Positions 42,632 to 51,160 of a DNA stretch of 64,000 nt are shown here, piece by piece. The stretch comes from Vibrio azureus (GTDB lineage: Bacteria; Pseudomonadota; Gammaproteobacteria; Enterobacterales; Vibrionaceae). A program made the translations under genes and the position numbers. Under the pieces are notes generated by a model. That model did not search any database, was not told the origin of the DNA, and was given only the letters and a program-made list of their open reading frames with translations. Where the stretch lies: assembly GCF_002849855.1 (NCBI RefSeq), contig NZ_CP018616.1, positions 2,914,001-2,978,000 of the forward strand. Reading direction: 5' to 3'. Within the stretch, counting starts at the first letter, position 1. Every line of letters begins with the position of its first letter.

Positions 42632-43171
42632 TTACTCAGAATCCTTAGTATAAATAGGTGAAGACGGCAAAAAGAGCTCTGCCACCAACATAGGTTTATG
42701 ATTCATCCAAAGCCTTGAACGACGGGCTAAAAAGCGTTGTGTACCAAGATAAGCCCAACCCACTTGCAACGCATCACGTTCAACATTAGCAGCACTGAAC
42801 ACCGTGATTCCTAGTGGTATTTCCCCTTGCTGGGTTAAATCGTACTGCTGATCGATTAACGTTGAGTTTGGAATCAGTGTCCGCCCAATGATCCAGTCTC
42901 TTTCATCCCCACGCAAAATAACTTCACGCAATAAACAATCTTGTTCAGACAAAAGTTGGCTTTCCTCACTCGATAGCGACTCAGCTTTAACAATGTGATT
43001 ATGCACCTGTGAGACCGTAAAGTTCTGACAAGCTTGGCTTAGACGGCGCGACAGCGAGCCTTGCTCTTCAAGCCAATGACGAGTACGTTCACTTGGGTAT
43101 TCAAAGCTGTTAGGGTTTTGCCACTCTACTTCCACTAAGGAAGCAAGATAAGGTGATATTCGCTGATTCAT
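42632..43171 (-). CDS. ubiC: Chorismate pyruvate-lyase
   Basis: Splits chorismate into 4-hydroxybenzoate and pyruvate, the entry step of ubiquinone synthesis. 179 residues from ATG 43171 (MNQRISPYLASLV); an in-frame TTG at 43183 is less likely. Conserved blocks around the active site are LLREVILRGDERDWIIGRTLIP (with the buried Arg) and LVAELFLPSSPIY (with the Glu). Overall identity to enteric UbiC is modest, but position before ubiA and the motifs make the call firm. Confidence 0.92.
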   Translation of the reverse strand: MNQRISPYLASLVEVEWQNPNSFEYPSERTRHWLEEQGSLSRRLSQACQNFTVSQVHNHIVKAESLSSEESQLLSEQDCLLREVILRGDERDWIIGRTLIPNSTLIDQQYDLTQQGEIPLGITVFSAANVERDALQVGWAYLGTQRFLARRSRLWMNHKPMLVAELFLPSSPIYTKDSE

Positions 43172-43234
43172 ACTAGTATTCAATTAAGAGCTTTATGCAT
43201 ACAATAAAGCCATTACTTATTATTCTATTAATAC

Positions 43235-43266
43235 ATAACCAAGTAACTTCAAGAAGCTTGGATATA
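43235..43266. repeat. Degenerate half of the palindromic repeat family
   Basis: CCAAGTAACTTCAAGAAGC followed by ttggatata resembles the TATACCCAAGTAACCTCAAG terminus of the elements at 37255 and 54711. It lies upstream of both ubiC and the FliL-like gene. Confidence 0.45.
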
Positions 43267-43354
43267 ACAAGTATCGTTATGGGTTTTAGCCGCCCATTGT
43301 ATCAAGACTGAAGCGATTCGAATATCACGATCCAGAGAAAGAAAAGTTAGAAAT

Positions 43355-43765
43355 ATGTACAAACGTTATATAAGCACCCTCATTTTTGCCTTAAGCCTGT
43401 TTGCATCAAACCTGAGCTTGGCAGAAGACAAGCCCGCCGAATCGCAATTGGCTTACTTTACGCTAGAACCGGACTTAACCACGAACTTCCACACCAATGG
43501 CAAAAAACTCGGTTACATTAAAGTTAGAATTGACATTATGGTTATGAATCCACAAGACCTTGCTATCGTTGAGCATCATCAGCCTTTGATCAGGGATGCG
43601 GTGATCGAGTTACTTGGCAAACAAAGTGAGGACACCATAAAATCCTTATCTGGCCGTGAAGATCTCCGCAAAACCTTAGTCCATAAGATAAATGAAATCC
43701 TACTACCGGAGACAGGTAAGACTGTCATTGCCGATTTGCTTTTCACTAAATATTTATACCAGTAG
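43355..43765 (+). CDS. FliL-like flagellar basal body-associated family protein
   Basis: A 136-residue protein. Residues 1-23 (MYKRYISTLIFALSLFASNL then SLA) look like a cleavable signal peptide with an SLA/E site, not the anchored helix of true FliL. The remainder (FTLEPDLTTNFHTNGKKLGY, VRIDIMV, LIRDAVIELLGKQSEDTIKS) follows the FliL periplasmic domain pattern. No flagellar genes are near, so a motility role is not shown by context. A terminator hairpin follows. Confidence 0.8.
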   Translation: MYKRYISTLIFALSLFASNLSLAEDKPAESQLAYFTLEPDLTTNFHTNGKKLGYIKVRIDIMVMNPQDLAIVEHHQPLIRDAVIELLGKQSEDTIKSLSGREDLRKTLVHKINEILLPETGKTVIADLLFTKYLYQ

Positions 43766-43797
43766 GTATCTAAATTCATTAGTTTATGAGACTCAAC

Positions 43798-43829
43798 AAA
43801 AAGACCGCCAATTTCTCAGCGGTCTTTTA
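43798..43829. terminator. Terminator after FliL-like gene and glpG
   Basis: A 10-bp stem aaaagaccgc / gcggtctttt with a 10-nt loop, flanked by A- and T-runs, so it can work in both directions. Confidence 0.8.
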
Positions 43830-43868
43830 TTCACTAGCAGGTAATCACACCGAGAGACAGTGTCTGAA

Positions 43869-44708
43869 TCACGAAGACTGGTACTTACGTTTACCTGAAT
43901 CGAACAGGGCAAGCAAAATCCCTGATAGCAATCCAACCAACTGGGCCGTATTGGCGATATTCATAAAAGGTATCACAAACCCCAGAACCAACCACACTAA
44001 CATAAAGCCGATTAGCCCATTAGGTAAAACGAGCCCCAAGTGCGGCAAACGCATCCCTAATACCCACAAGTAACCTAACAGCGCATACACGACCCCAGAA
44101 AGACCACCAAAATTTGCCCCTTCGACGTAAAATTGTCCAACACCAGACAAAACGGCAGAAATAAAGAATATCTGCAATAGCTTACCGGAGCCTAAACGAC
44201 GCTCAATATCTCCTCCTAACTGCCACCACCACAGTAGGTTAAAAACAATATGAGTGATCGAAAAGTGCAGTAAGGCATGGCTTGCCCAACGCCAAAGTTG
44301 CCATTTCTGACCTTCAAAAGCAGGGAAATGTAACTGTGTAAACAGAGCTTGACCAAACCCCATAAGTTGTAATGCGTAAATGACACAGCACAACAACATG
44401 ATAGAAAGGGTTACTGGACCGGCTTTCGCTTTGATCATTGTCATCATGCTCGGACTGGCATAGTGAAACTGATTATGCCGGCTATCGGCTACTTGCCATG
44501 AGGCTGCACTATATTTGCTCGCCGATGGATTACTTAAAAAAGCCTTTAGCTCAGCCTCCACTTCCGCTTCATGTTGGCTATCGGCTAACCACAGGGCAAA
44601 TTGCCCGTCACCTTCTGGCATCATTTGCAATGAAATATCACGTGCAGCCATATAGTCAACAAATGCCTGTGCCACTCTCGGATTGTTAAATGTCGCCAAT
44701 CTCTTCAT
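43869..44708 (-). CDS. glpG: Rhomboid family protein GlpG (catalytic His replaced)
   Basis: Rhomboid intramembrane protein, 279 residues, with the cytoplasmic N-terminal domain and six membrane segments of GlpG. The nucleophile Ser204 is in GGLSGVVYALLGY and the oxyanion residues in HALLHFSITHIVFN. The catalytic His of the E. coli enzyme (H254, in ANGAHIAGL) is Gln256 here (ANTAQLVGL, codon CAG), so the Ser-His dyad is broken as read. Protease activity is therefore doubtful. The start overlaps the glpE stop by one base. Confidence 0.9.
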   Translation of the reverse strand: MKRLATFNNPRVAQAFVDYMAARDISLQMMPEGDGQFALWLADSQHEAEVEAELKAFLSNPSASKYSAASWQVADSRHNQFHYASPSMMTMIKAKAGPVTLSIMLLCCVIYALQLMGFGQALFTQLHFPAFEGQKWQLWRWASHALLHFSITHIVFNLLWWWQLGGDIERRLGSGKLLQIFFISAVLSGVGQFYVEGANFGGLSGVVYALLGYLWVLGMRLPHLGLVLPNGLIGFMLVWLVLGFVIPFMNIANTAQLVGLLSGILLALFDSGKRKYQSS

Positions 44709-45028
44709 TAATTTCTCACTATCGGTAGTTCAGCTCGCTGCCAAGCTTCAAAGCCACCATCAACGCTGTATACCTGTTCAAAACCTTGATTGATCAAATA
44801 CTGAGCAGCGCCTTGGCTACTAATACCGTGATAGCACATCACCAACACTGGCTGCTCGAACTCGGTATCATTGATAAAAGAGACCAAAGAGTCATTGGTC
44901 AAATGAAAGGCTGATTGCGCGTGAGCAACAGCGAAAGATTGAGGATCGCGAATATCTACAAGTACTGCCTCGCTTTCTTCAAGCAGAGCTTGAGCACCCT
45001 GTACATCAATATGTTGAAACTGGTCCAT
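44708..45028 (-). CDS. glpE: Thiosulfate sulfurtransferase GlpE (rhodanese)
   Basis: Single-domain cytoplasmic rhodanese that moves sulfane sulfur from thiosulfate to cyanide or thioredoxin, 106 residues. The active loop CYHGISS starts with the catalytic Cys. [24 protein letters not shown] matches E. coli nearly residue for residue. The start is put at ATG 45028 (MDQFQHIDV) by comparison with E. coli MDQFECINV; ATG 45040 is the alternative. It is coupled to glpG (TAATG). Confidence 0.95.
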   Translation of the reverse strand: MDQFQHIDVQGAQALLEESEAVLVDIRDPQSFAVAHAQSAFHLTNDSLVSFINDTEFEQPVLVMCYHGISSQGAAQYLINQGFEQVYSVDGGFEAWQRAELPIVRN

Positions 45029-45040
45029 TTCCGTTCTCAT

Positions 45041-45376
45041 GTCTTGTTCAATTTTGCTGCCAGTATAACCTATCCAGAGCCAAACTTAGACACAGAGAAC
45101 ATCAGGACATTGTAAACTGTTCATATTGTAGACATCTGTGGATAAATCTGTGGATTGCGTTAATAAAGTACATTCGCTAAGTTTGATCCACAAGATGTAG
45201 TGATGATCTTGATCTAACTGTGTGTATATCTATAACTATCCCCAAAAACAAACAAGCCTTTACGCCTTATTTCATATAGCTTTCGAACAGATGATGAATA
45301 ATTACTTCACAGAGTTATACACAGGCAGGCGAAGTAAAAAGATCGATAAAAACTCACCTTTTCGATCGGCGAAAAA
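45041..45376. other. Intergenic region glpE-rpoH with DnaA-box-like sites
   Basis: No gene. It holds TGTGGATAA (45137-45145, perfect DnaA box), TGTGGATTG (45149-45157), TGATCCACA (45184-45192, one mismatch) and TTATACACA (45315-45323). The glpE promoter must also lie here. Confidence 0.5.
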
Positions 45377-45404
45377 AAACCGAGATCAAATGATCTCGGT
45401 TTTT
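45377..45404 (-). terminator. Terminator of rpoH
   Basis: The stem aaaaccgagatca / tgatctcggtttt with a 2-nt loop has T8 on the minus strand, about 50 bp after the rpoH stop. Confidence 0.9.
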
Positions 45405-45452
45405 ATGAATCAGGTTATGACTTTAAGAATCGGATGCTTGTTAAGCTAGAAG

Positions 45453-46310
45453 TTAAAACTCACCCACAGCCAGTTTCAGTTTCTTCATCGCATTCTTCTC
45501 TAATTGACGAATTCGCTCTGCAGAGACACCATATTCATCAGCTAGATCTTGTAAAGTTGATTTATCATCATCTAACCAGCGAGAACGAACAATATGTTGA
45601 CTACGCTGATCTAAGCTAGCCAATGCATGGCCTAAGCGGTTATTGGTATGCTCTTCCCAGTTTGCGGCTTCGATATTATCAGCAACATCAGAGGCTTTAT
45701 CTTCTAAGTATAACGTTGGCGCCGTATAGGCATTAGAACTGTCATCTTCATCGACTGGCATATCGAATGCAGAATCAACCGCCGCTAGGCGCGACTCCAT
45801 CTCACGAACTTCTGCTGGCTCAACGCCCAACTCGCGCGCGACTGTCTCTACTTCGCCATTATTAAACCAACCCAAGCGCTTTTTAGACTTACGTAAGTTA
45901 AAAAACAGTTTGCGTTGTGCTTTTGTGGTCGCAATTTTAACGATTCGCCAATTACGCAACACATATTCGTGGATTTCAGCTTTGATCCAATGCACAGCAA
46001 AAGAAACCAGTCGAACTCCAACTTCAGGGTTGAAGCGTTTAACCGCTTTCATTAAACCGATATTGCCTTCTTGCACCAGATCTGCCATTGGCAAACCGTA
46101 ACCAGAGTATCCTCGAGCAACATGAACAACGAATCGTAGGTGCGATAGAATCAGCCCTTTCGCTGAATCAATTTCACCGTTGTAGTGTAATCTTTCTGCC
46201 AAATCACGCTCTTCATCTGCTGTTAGCATTGGATAGCTATTAACAGATCGAATATAGCTATCAAGGCTATCTTGCGTGACTAGAGCCATCGGATACGCTT
46301 CTTTTGTCAT
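45453..46310 (-). CDS. rpoH: RNA polymerase sigma factor RpoH (sigma-32)
   Basis: Heat-shock sigma factor, 285 residues. Regions 2 to 4 are complete: [39 protein letters not shown], the RpoH box [10 protein letters not shown], and the helix-turn-helix [19 protein letters not shown]. The start is ATG 46310 ([20 protein letters not shown]), with GAGG spaced correctly; the upstream TTG at 46325 overlaps that ribosome site. A perfect DnaA box lies about 100 bp upstream. It neighbours ftsX as in E. coli. Confidence 0.97.
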   Translation of the reverse strand: MTKEAYPMALVTQDSLDSYIRSVNSYPMLTADEERDLAERLHYNGEIDSAKGLILSHLRFVVHVARGYSGYGLPMADLVQEGNIGLMKAVKRFNPEVGVRLVSFAVHWIKAEIHEYVLRNWRIVKIATTKAQRKLFFNLRKSKKRLGWFNNGEVETVARELGVEPAEVREMESRLAAVDSAFDMPVDEDDSSNAYTAPTLYLEDKASDVADNIEAANWEEHTNNRLGHALASLDQRSQHIVRSRWLDDDKSTLQDLADEYGVSAERIRQLEKNAMKKLKLAVGEF

Positions 46311-46406
46311 TCCATTCCTCATCAATCTCTGATCTTGAGCATCGTTTTGTACTGTAGCTTAACCTACTTGAATCTAACATGAACAAATTTCAAACAGGGC
46401 AAACTA

Positions 46407-46415
46407 TTATCCACA
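46407..46415. promoter_or_regulatory. DnaA box upstream of rpoH
   Basis: TTATCCACA, a perfect consensus DnaA box, 97 bp before the rpoH start. In E. coli DnaA is known to bind the rpoH promoter region and repress some of its promoters, so conservation of the site is meaningful. Confidence 0.65.
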
Positions 46416-46486
46416 AACACGCAACCTAAACAAGCTTTAGGCAACATTTTACGCTAAATTAATTCCTGTAATATGACAGTGACAAA

Positions 46487-47455
46487 TTAAACTGGTTCAA
46501 TTTCTTTAAGGTGACGCTGAGCAGAGATCCTTGCCGCAATACAACCGATTAAGCTTCCGGTCACCATCAGAAGTAAGGATTCATCCCAATTTAAGCCAAT
46601 TAAGCGAAATTGACTGTCGTACAGTGAGGCTAATTCTGCCACAGCATTGTTCATCACAAAGGTAATCACCGCGGTCACTAACCAAGCAATTAACGCTCCC
46701 AACACACCAAACCACATACCGGTATACAGGTAAGGACGAAGAATAAAGCCGTCTGTTGCTCCGATCAGTTTCATGGTTTGAATTTCTTCTTTATTGGCGA
46801 GTACATTAAAGCGCAGGGTATTACCAACAATCAAAAATACCGCACCTAACATCAACAAAGTGAGAGTGATAACGATGACACCCGCTAGTGTTTTGATGGC
46901 ATCTAATCGAACTAGCCAGTCTTCATCTAACCTGACATCGGTGACATCTTCAAGTTTTGCGACTTTATTAGCTAAAGCTTGGACATCACTTTTCGTTTCT
47001 GAATCAGGAGCAATCACCAAGACCCCAGGTAACGCATAACCATTTAATAAGCTCAACGCCTGATCAAAACCTGCATATTGACTCAGGTCAGAGAGGCCTT
47101 GTTGCGGCGAGATATATTCTACTTCTTTAACAAGCGGCCAAGTCTCAATTTGGTCTTTAAGCACCATAACCCGAGCATCTGGCATACCTTCAAGCAAGTA
47201 AGCACTCACTTTTGATGGAGAGGCCACATCTTCAGCTGCACTCGCTAAATTTTTCCCTAATAAATACACGCAAGCAGGCATAGCCAATGCCATGGAGATC
47301 ACGGCTAAGGTCAGAATATTACCTAGAGGCCGACGCCACAATTCACTGAAAGAAGCCTTTGCTTGCTTGATATGAGAAGAGAGCACACTGTCGGTATTGA
47401 CTCGTTTTGTACTGCGCCCCTTCCTTTTTTTGTGAGTTCGCTTATTACCTTCCAT
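46487..47455 (-). CDS. ftsX: Cell division protein FtsX
   Basis: Membrane component of the FtsEX ABC-like complex that activates septal peptidoglycan hydrolases through a periplasmic loop. 322 residues with an N-terminal basic tail (THKKRKGRSTKR), four membrane helices (about 55-75, 200-225, 250-275 and 295-315), and the large loop between the first two. The start at ATG 47455 (MEGNKRTHKK) has GAGG 9 nt upstream; ATG 47461 is possible. It overlaps ftsE by 11 bp. Confidence 0.95.
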   Translation of the reverse strand: MEGNKRTHKKRKGRSTKRVNTDSVLSSHIKQAKASFSELWRRPLGNILTLAVISMALAMPACVYLLGKNLASAAEDVASPSKVSAYLLEGMPDARVMVLKDQIETWPLVKEVEYISPQQGLSDLSQYAGFDQALSLLNGYALPGVLVIAPDSETKSDVQALANKVAKLEDVTDVRLDEDWLVRLDAIKTLAGVIVITLTLLMLGAVFLIVGNTLRFNVLANKEEIQTMKLIGATDGFILRPYLYTGMWFGVLGALIAWLVTAVITFVMNNAVAELASLYDSQFRLIGLNWDESLLLMVTGSLIGCIAARISAQRHLKEIEPV

Positions 47456-48119
47456 AATCATCAACCTCACTCAAAAAGCCCTGGTTCAACTCAAAATGTC
47501 GATATTGTGGGCGAGAGTTGACCAAACCAATATCATGAGTAGCAATGAGGATCGTCACTCCTGCACGGTTAAACTCTTCAAATAAACGCAAAATACGACC
47601 AGATAAATCAGGGTCTAAGTTACCTGTTGGCTCATCGGCAACTAATAACGTCGGTCGATTAACCACAGCACGAGCGATCCCAACACGCTGCTGTTCTCCC
47701 CCAGATAACTGGCTTGGTAGGCAGCGGGCTTTATCAAGCAAACCGGTTTTGTCTAAGGCAGCCGAGACACGACGTTTAATTTCCTGTTCAGAAATAGACT
47801 CAATACGCATCGGTAGAGCAACATTGTCAAAGACGCTGCGATCCATAAGCAGGCGGTGATCTTGAAAAACGATTCCGATATTACGACGCAAAAAGGGAAT
47901 ATCTTTAGGCGAAATGCGAGTGATATCATGACCATTAAAATGCACTTTGCCATCGCTTGGGCGTTCGATCGCACATATCAGTTTCAACAAAGTACTTTTA
48001 CCGGCTCCGGAGTGCCCTCCCAGAAATGCCATTTCTCCACGTCGAAGATGAAAGTCAACTTTCTGTAAGGCTTGTCTACCACCTCGATAAACTTTGCTAA
48101 CTTGCTGGAATTGAATCAC
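47445..48119 (-). CDS. ftsE: Cell division ATP-binding protein FtsE
   Basis: ATPase of the FtsEX complex, 224 residues. Walker A is GHSGAGKST, the ABC signature LSGGEQQRV, Walker B LLVADEPTGNLD, and the switch histidine is in ATHD. It lies 22 bp downstream of ftsY and overlaps ftsX, the conserved ftsY-ftsE-ftsX operon. Confidence 0.97.
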   Translation of the reverse strand: MIQFQQVSKVYRGGRQALQKVDFHLRRGEMAFLGGHSGAGKSTLLKLICAIERPSDGKVHFNGHDITRISPKDIPFLRRNIGIVFQDHRLLMDRSVFDNVALPMRIESISEQEIKRRVSAALDKTGLLDKARCLPSQLSGGEQQRVGIARAVVNRPTLLVADEPTGNLDPDLSGRILRLFEEFNRAGVTILIATHDIGLVNSRPQYRHFELNQGFLSEVDDYGR

Positions 48120-48141
48120 AGTGAATTCCTCTCACTCTTAA

Positions 48142-49326
48142 CTACTCTTCTCGGCTAAAAAGAGCATCAATGAACTCTTGAGTTTCAAATGGACGCAAGT
48201 CTTCGATCCCTTCACCGACACCAATGTAGCGCAGTGGGATTTCAAACTGATCGGCAAGCGCGAAGATCACTCCACCTTTTGCCGTTCCATCAAGTTTAGT
48301 CAAGGTAATTCCTGTAAGCGGAGCAACATCACTAAACAATTTGGCTTGGCTAATGGCATTTTGACCCGTACCTGCATCAAGCGTTAGCATAATTTCATGC
48401 GGCGCAGAGTCGTCAATTTTTTTCATGACTCGCACAATTTTACGCAGCTCTTCCATCAAGTTCGCTTTGTTCTGCAAACGCCCTGCGGTATCGGCGATCA
48501 CCACATCCACACCACGCGCTTTAGCCGCTTCAATCGCGTCATAGATCACCGACGCACTATCCGCTCCAGTATGCTGAGCAATAACAGGAACCTGATTGCG
48601 ATCTCCCCATACTTGCAATTGTTCAACGGCAGCAGCTCGGAACGTATCCCCTGCAGCAAGCATGACTTTTTTACCTTGATTTTGGAATTGTTTGGCAAGT
48701 TTACCGATTGTCGTGGTCTTACCTACCCCGTTCACTCCGACCATCAAAATCACATAAGGTGTCTTGCTCGTGTCAATTTCAAGCGGTTGTTCTACCTTAG
48801 CGAGAATGTCTGCCATCTCTTCTTTCAACAAACCATACAATGCTTCACCATCTTTTAAATCACGACGTGACGCTTTCTCTGTCAGGTTATTGATGATTTT
48901 CGTTGTTGTGTCCATGCCAACATCGGCAATCAGCAGTTGCTCTTCCAGCTCCTCAAACAAATCATCATCAATTTTTTTACCGCTAAACAGGCCAAAGAAG
49001 CCAGCACCAATATTGGCTTTAGTACGGCTCAGGCTGCGCTTCAAGCGAGCAAAAAAGCTTTCGGTCGGTTTCTCTTGCTCTTGCACTCGAGGAGAAAGAT
49101 TTTCTTGCTCGACAGACTCGACTTGTTCAGCTTCAACAACCTCAACCGCTGCAACTGGCTCCGAGCTGTCTGCTGTGGCTTGGTTTTCCTCTCGCGACTT
49201 GTCGTCAGCTGTTGTTTGTTCAGCCTTCTCTGGTAAAGCAGACTCTTCTTGTTTTGATTTTTGGCTTGGTTCTTCATCACCAAAGCCTAGCCACGAAAGT
49301 AATCCGCGCTTTTTCTTTTCCGTCAT
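48142..49326 (-). CDS. ftsY: Signal recognition particle receptor FtsY
   Basis: GTPase that receives ribosome-nascent chain-SRP complexes at the SecYEG channel, 394 residues. Residues 1 to about 95 are an acidic, low-complexity A domain rich in Glu, Ala and Gln, followed by the N domain and the G domain with GVNGVGKTTTIGKLA, DTAGRLQNKANLMEEL and TKLDGTAKGG. First gene of the ftsY-ftsE-ftsX operon, divergent from rsmD. Long antisense frames here are by-products of its codon use. Confidence 0.97.
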   Translation of the reverse strand: MTEKKKRGLLSWLGFGDEEPSQKSKQEESALPEKAEQTTADDKSREENQATADSSEPVAAVEVVEAEQVESVEQENLSPRVQEQEKPTESFFARLKRSLSRTKANIGAGFFGLFSGKKIDDDLFEELEEQLLIADVGMDTTTKIINNLTEKASRRDLKDGEALYGLLKEEMADILAKVEQPLEIDTSKTPYVILMVGVNGVGKTTTIGKLAKQFQNQGKKVMLAAGDTFRAAAVEQLQVWGDRNQVPVIAQHTGADSASVIYDAIEAAKARGVDVVIADTAGRLQNKANLMEELRKIVRVMKKIDDSAPHEIMLTLDAGTGQNAISQAKLFSDVAPLTGITLTKLDGTAKGGVIFALADQFEIPLRYIGVGEGIEDLRPFETQEFIDALFSREE

Positions 49327-49480
49327 CAGGGGCTATCCTAGATTGTCTTTTTATCTATTAATGACTCTTTTCTAACAAGATGGCTCTGTCAGAAAAGCAA
49401 TGAGCAAAGTGTTCCAAACGTGACTAAGAGATAAATCTCATCGTATTAATGTTACACTCTACCATCTTCAATATTCTGGG

Positions 49481-49517
49481 CTATACCCAAGCTTACAGCC
49501 TGAGTGATTGGGTATAG
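49481..49517. repeat. Short inverted repeat in the ftsY-rsmD spacer
   Basis: CTATACCCAA and TTGGGTATAG, perfectly complementary 10-bp arms 17 bp apart. The arms match the ends of the palindromic repeat family at 37255 and 54711; the centre has been lost or replaced. Confidence 0.6.
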
Positions 49518-49545
49518 TATCACTTTATTAGCGGTCAAAAAATCT

Positions 49546-50145
49546 ATGGTAAAACGTCGCCAGCAAAACTCATCACAAAAAAAGCCCACCAGCGGCTTTG
49601 TACGCATCATTAGTGGTCTATGGAGAGGCAGAAAACTCCCTGTCCACGACGCAGAAGGTTTGCGTCCCACCACGGATCGCGTCAAGGAAACACTCTTTAA
49701 TTGGTTAGCCCAAGACGTACCACAGGCGAAGTGTCTCGATTTATTTGCAGGTGCCGGCAGCCTTGGTTTTGAATCCGCTTCTCGGCAAGCTGAGCATGTC
49801 ACTATGGTTGAGCTGAACGCACAAGCATTTCAACAACTACAAAAAAATGTCACGGCTCTAAAAGCCACCAATATTGAACTCATTCAAAACGATGCACTTC
49901 AGTTTTTACAGCAGCCTGCAACCCCATATCATGTCGTCTTCATCGATCCTCCATTTCGTAAAGGGCTTCTAGATGAGACGATCGATTTACTAGAGAAGCA
50001 AGGCTGGCTAGCCGCTGACGCTATGATCTATATCGAAACAGAAAAAGAACTGACTATGACAAAGTTACCGAATAACTGGCATTTACACAGAGAAAAAACA
50101 GCAGGTCAAGTCAGTTTCCGTCTATATCAACGTTCATCTGATTAG
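49546..50145 (+). CDS. rsmD: 16S rRNA (guanine(966)-N(2))-methyltransferase
   Basis: Methylates G966 of 16S rRNA during 30S assembly, 199 residues. The start is ATG 49546 (MVKRRQQNSSQKK), since RIISGLWRGRKLPVHDAEGLRPT then follows at the family position; the reading from 49504 covers the repeat in the spacer. SAM-binding motif is CLDLFAGAGSLGFES and the catalytic motif DPPF. It is divergent from ftsY as in E. coli. Confidence 0.96.
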   Translation: MVKRRQQNSSQKKPTSGFVRIISGLWRGRKLPVHDAEGLRPTTDRVKETLFNWLAQDVPQAKCLDLFAGAGSLGFESASRQAEHVTMVELNAQAFQQLQKNVTALKATNIELIQNDALQFLQQPATPYHVVFIDPPFRKGLLDETIDLLEKQGWLAADAMIYIETEKELTMTKLPNNWHLHREKTAGQVSFRLYQRSSD

Positions 50146-50170
50146 CATACGACATTAAAAGGATAGTTAA

Positions 50171-50437
50171 ATGAAAGCATTATTGATACTTGCCAAGGCA
50201 GCCATTGCCTTTGTCTGGTTTGTCTTACTCCTGAATATCTTTATCCCTTTCCCCGGTAAAGCCGCCATCGCATTATACATTATGACCGCTTTCTTATTTA
50301 TGATGCATGGACTGCAAATGGCGATTTTCATCGGTGCGTTCGGCGATAAAATTAAGATGAGCACCTGGGAGAAATATTCCATCCTTGTGTTTGGTATCTT
50401 CGCTTTACTCGATATTCGTCGTAAACACATGGTCTAA
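50171..50437 (+). CDS. yhhL: DUF1145 family inner-membrane protein (YhhL-like)
   Basis: An 88-residue protein with two to three hydrophobic segments (about 3-27, 32-55 and 72-80), matching the DUF1145/YhhL family, found next to rsmD in enterics as well. Function is unknown. It starts 25 bp after rsmD behind AAAGGA and is probably co-transcribed. A strong terminator follows. Confidence 0.85.
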   Translation: MKALLILAKAAIAFVWFVLLLNIFIPFPGKAAIALYIMTAFLFMMHGLQMAIFIGAFGDKIKMSTWEKYSILVFGIFALLDIRRKHMV

Positions 50438-50441
50438 AAAC

Positions 50442-50476
50442 AAAAAGCCGCGACTCAATTGAGCCGCGGCTTTTTT
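50442..50476. terminator. Terminator between yhhL and yhhN-like gene
   Basis: A GC-rich stem aaaagccgcg-ctc / gag-cgcggctttt followed by TTTTTT on the plus strand, with A5 on the other side, so probably bidirectional. Confidence 0.9.
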
Positions 50477-50521
50477 GCTTAAGAACGAAAGTAATCCAAC
50501 CGCTTACACGGCCAACATCCG

Positions 50522-51160
50522 CTAAATCGATAAAGAAACACCGGATGCAACAATAAGAACATGGCAAAGCAAATAACTGCCATTGATCCACAGGCTGATA
50601 GTCTTATTCACTTTACGATAGTCATACACTGCATAACCAAGAGCGGAGGCAATCATGACTAAAGTGCCACCAAAACCCAACGCACTAGAATAACTCGGCA
50701 TTTGCAACCACACTTCTCCCGATACCCAAGCCATTTGAACCAGCATAACGCCCATAATAGCAACAGGGACTAATAACGCATCAAGTCGGGGCAATAAAAG
50801 GAAGAAAGCCACGATACTGGCAGATAATAGTAACGCTAACAGCCACCAAATCACTTCGCCATTTAACTGCACCCAAAAGGCTTTGCTATAGCATACCTGA
50901 GCAAGTAAGTAGCCGGTAAAATACAGTGCTTTTAAGAACCGACCTGATTTCAATGAATGCAGTATGTCAGCAAGCATAAATGTTACCAACCCGCCTGCGA
51001 TCCAGTAAGAATGAGCCGTTGTATTTCCAGCAGTCAAAATCAGAATTAATAACAAGAACAAGGTAAAAAGCTTAAAAACCAGAGCCTGCATAAAGTTCGC
51101 TTGCTTGGTCCCAAGGACAGAATAAAAACCTGATAAACCGATCGCTAACCAACTCCACAT
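50522..51160 (-). CDS. yhhN: YhhN family (TMEM86-like) membrane protein
   Basis: A 212-residue integral membrane protein with about eight hydrophobic segments, related to E. coli YhhN and to eukaryotic TMEM86 lysoplasmalogenases. Conserved acidic residues in GLVTFMLADILHSLK and MAWVSGEVW match the family. Enzymatic activity is known for some family members, not shown for this one. It is convergent with the yhhL homologue and followed upstream by a very A-rich spacer. Confidence 0.82.
   Translation of the reverse strand: MWSWLAIGLSGFYSVLGTKQANFMQALVFKLFTLFLLLILILTAGNTTAHSYWIAGGLVTFMLADILHSLKSGRFLKALYFTGYLLAQVCYSKAFWVQLNGEVIWWLLALLLSASIVAFFLLLPRLDALLVPVAIMGVMLVQMAWVSGEVWLQMPSYSSALGFGGTLVMIASALGYAVYDYRKVNKTISLWINGSYLLCHVLIVASGVSLSI

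Noticed and set aside
43786..44073. 95-codon plus-strand frame overlapping the terminator after the FliL-like gene
   Set aside because: Antisense to glpG; begins inside the terminator hairpin.
46920..48858. Plus-strand frames opposite ftsX, ftsE and ftsY (for example 47545-47859, 48397-48858)
   Set aside because: Antisense shadows of well-identified genes.
48764..49375. 203-codon open frame antisense to ftsY
   Set aside because: Ser- and Phe-rich mirror of the Glu/Ala/Lys-rich ftsY codons; no homology sense and no ribosome site.
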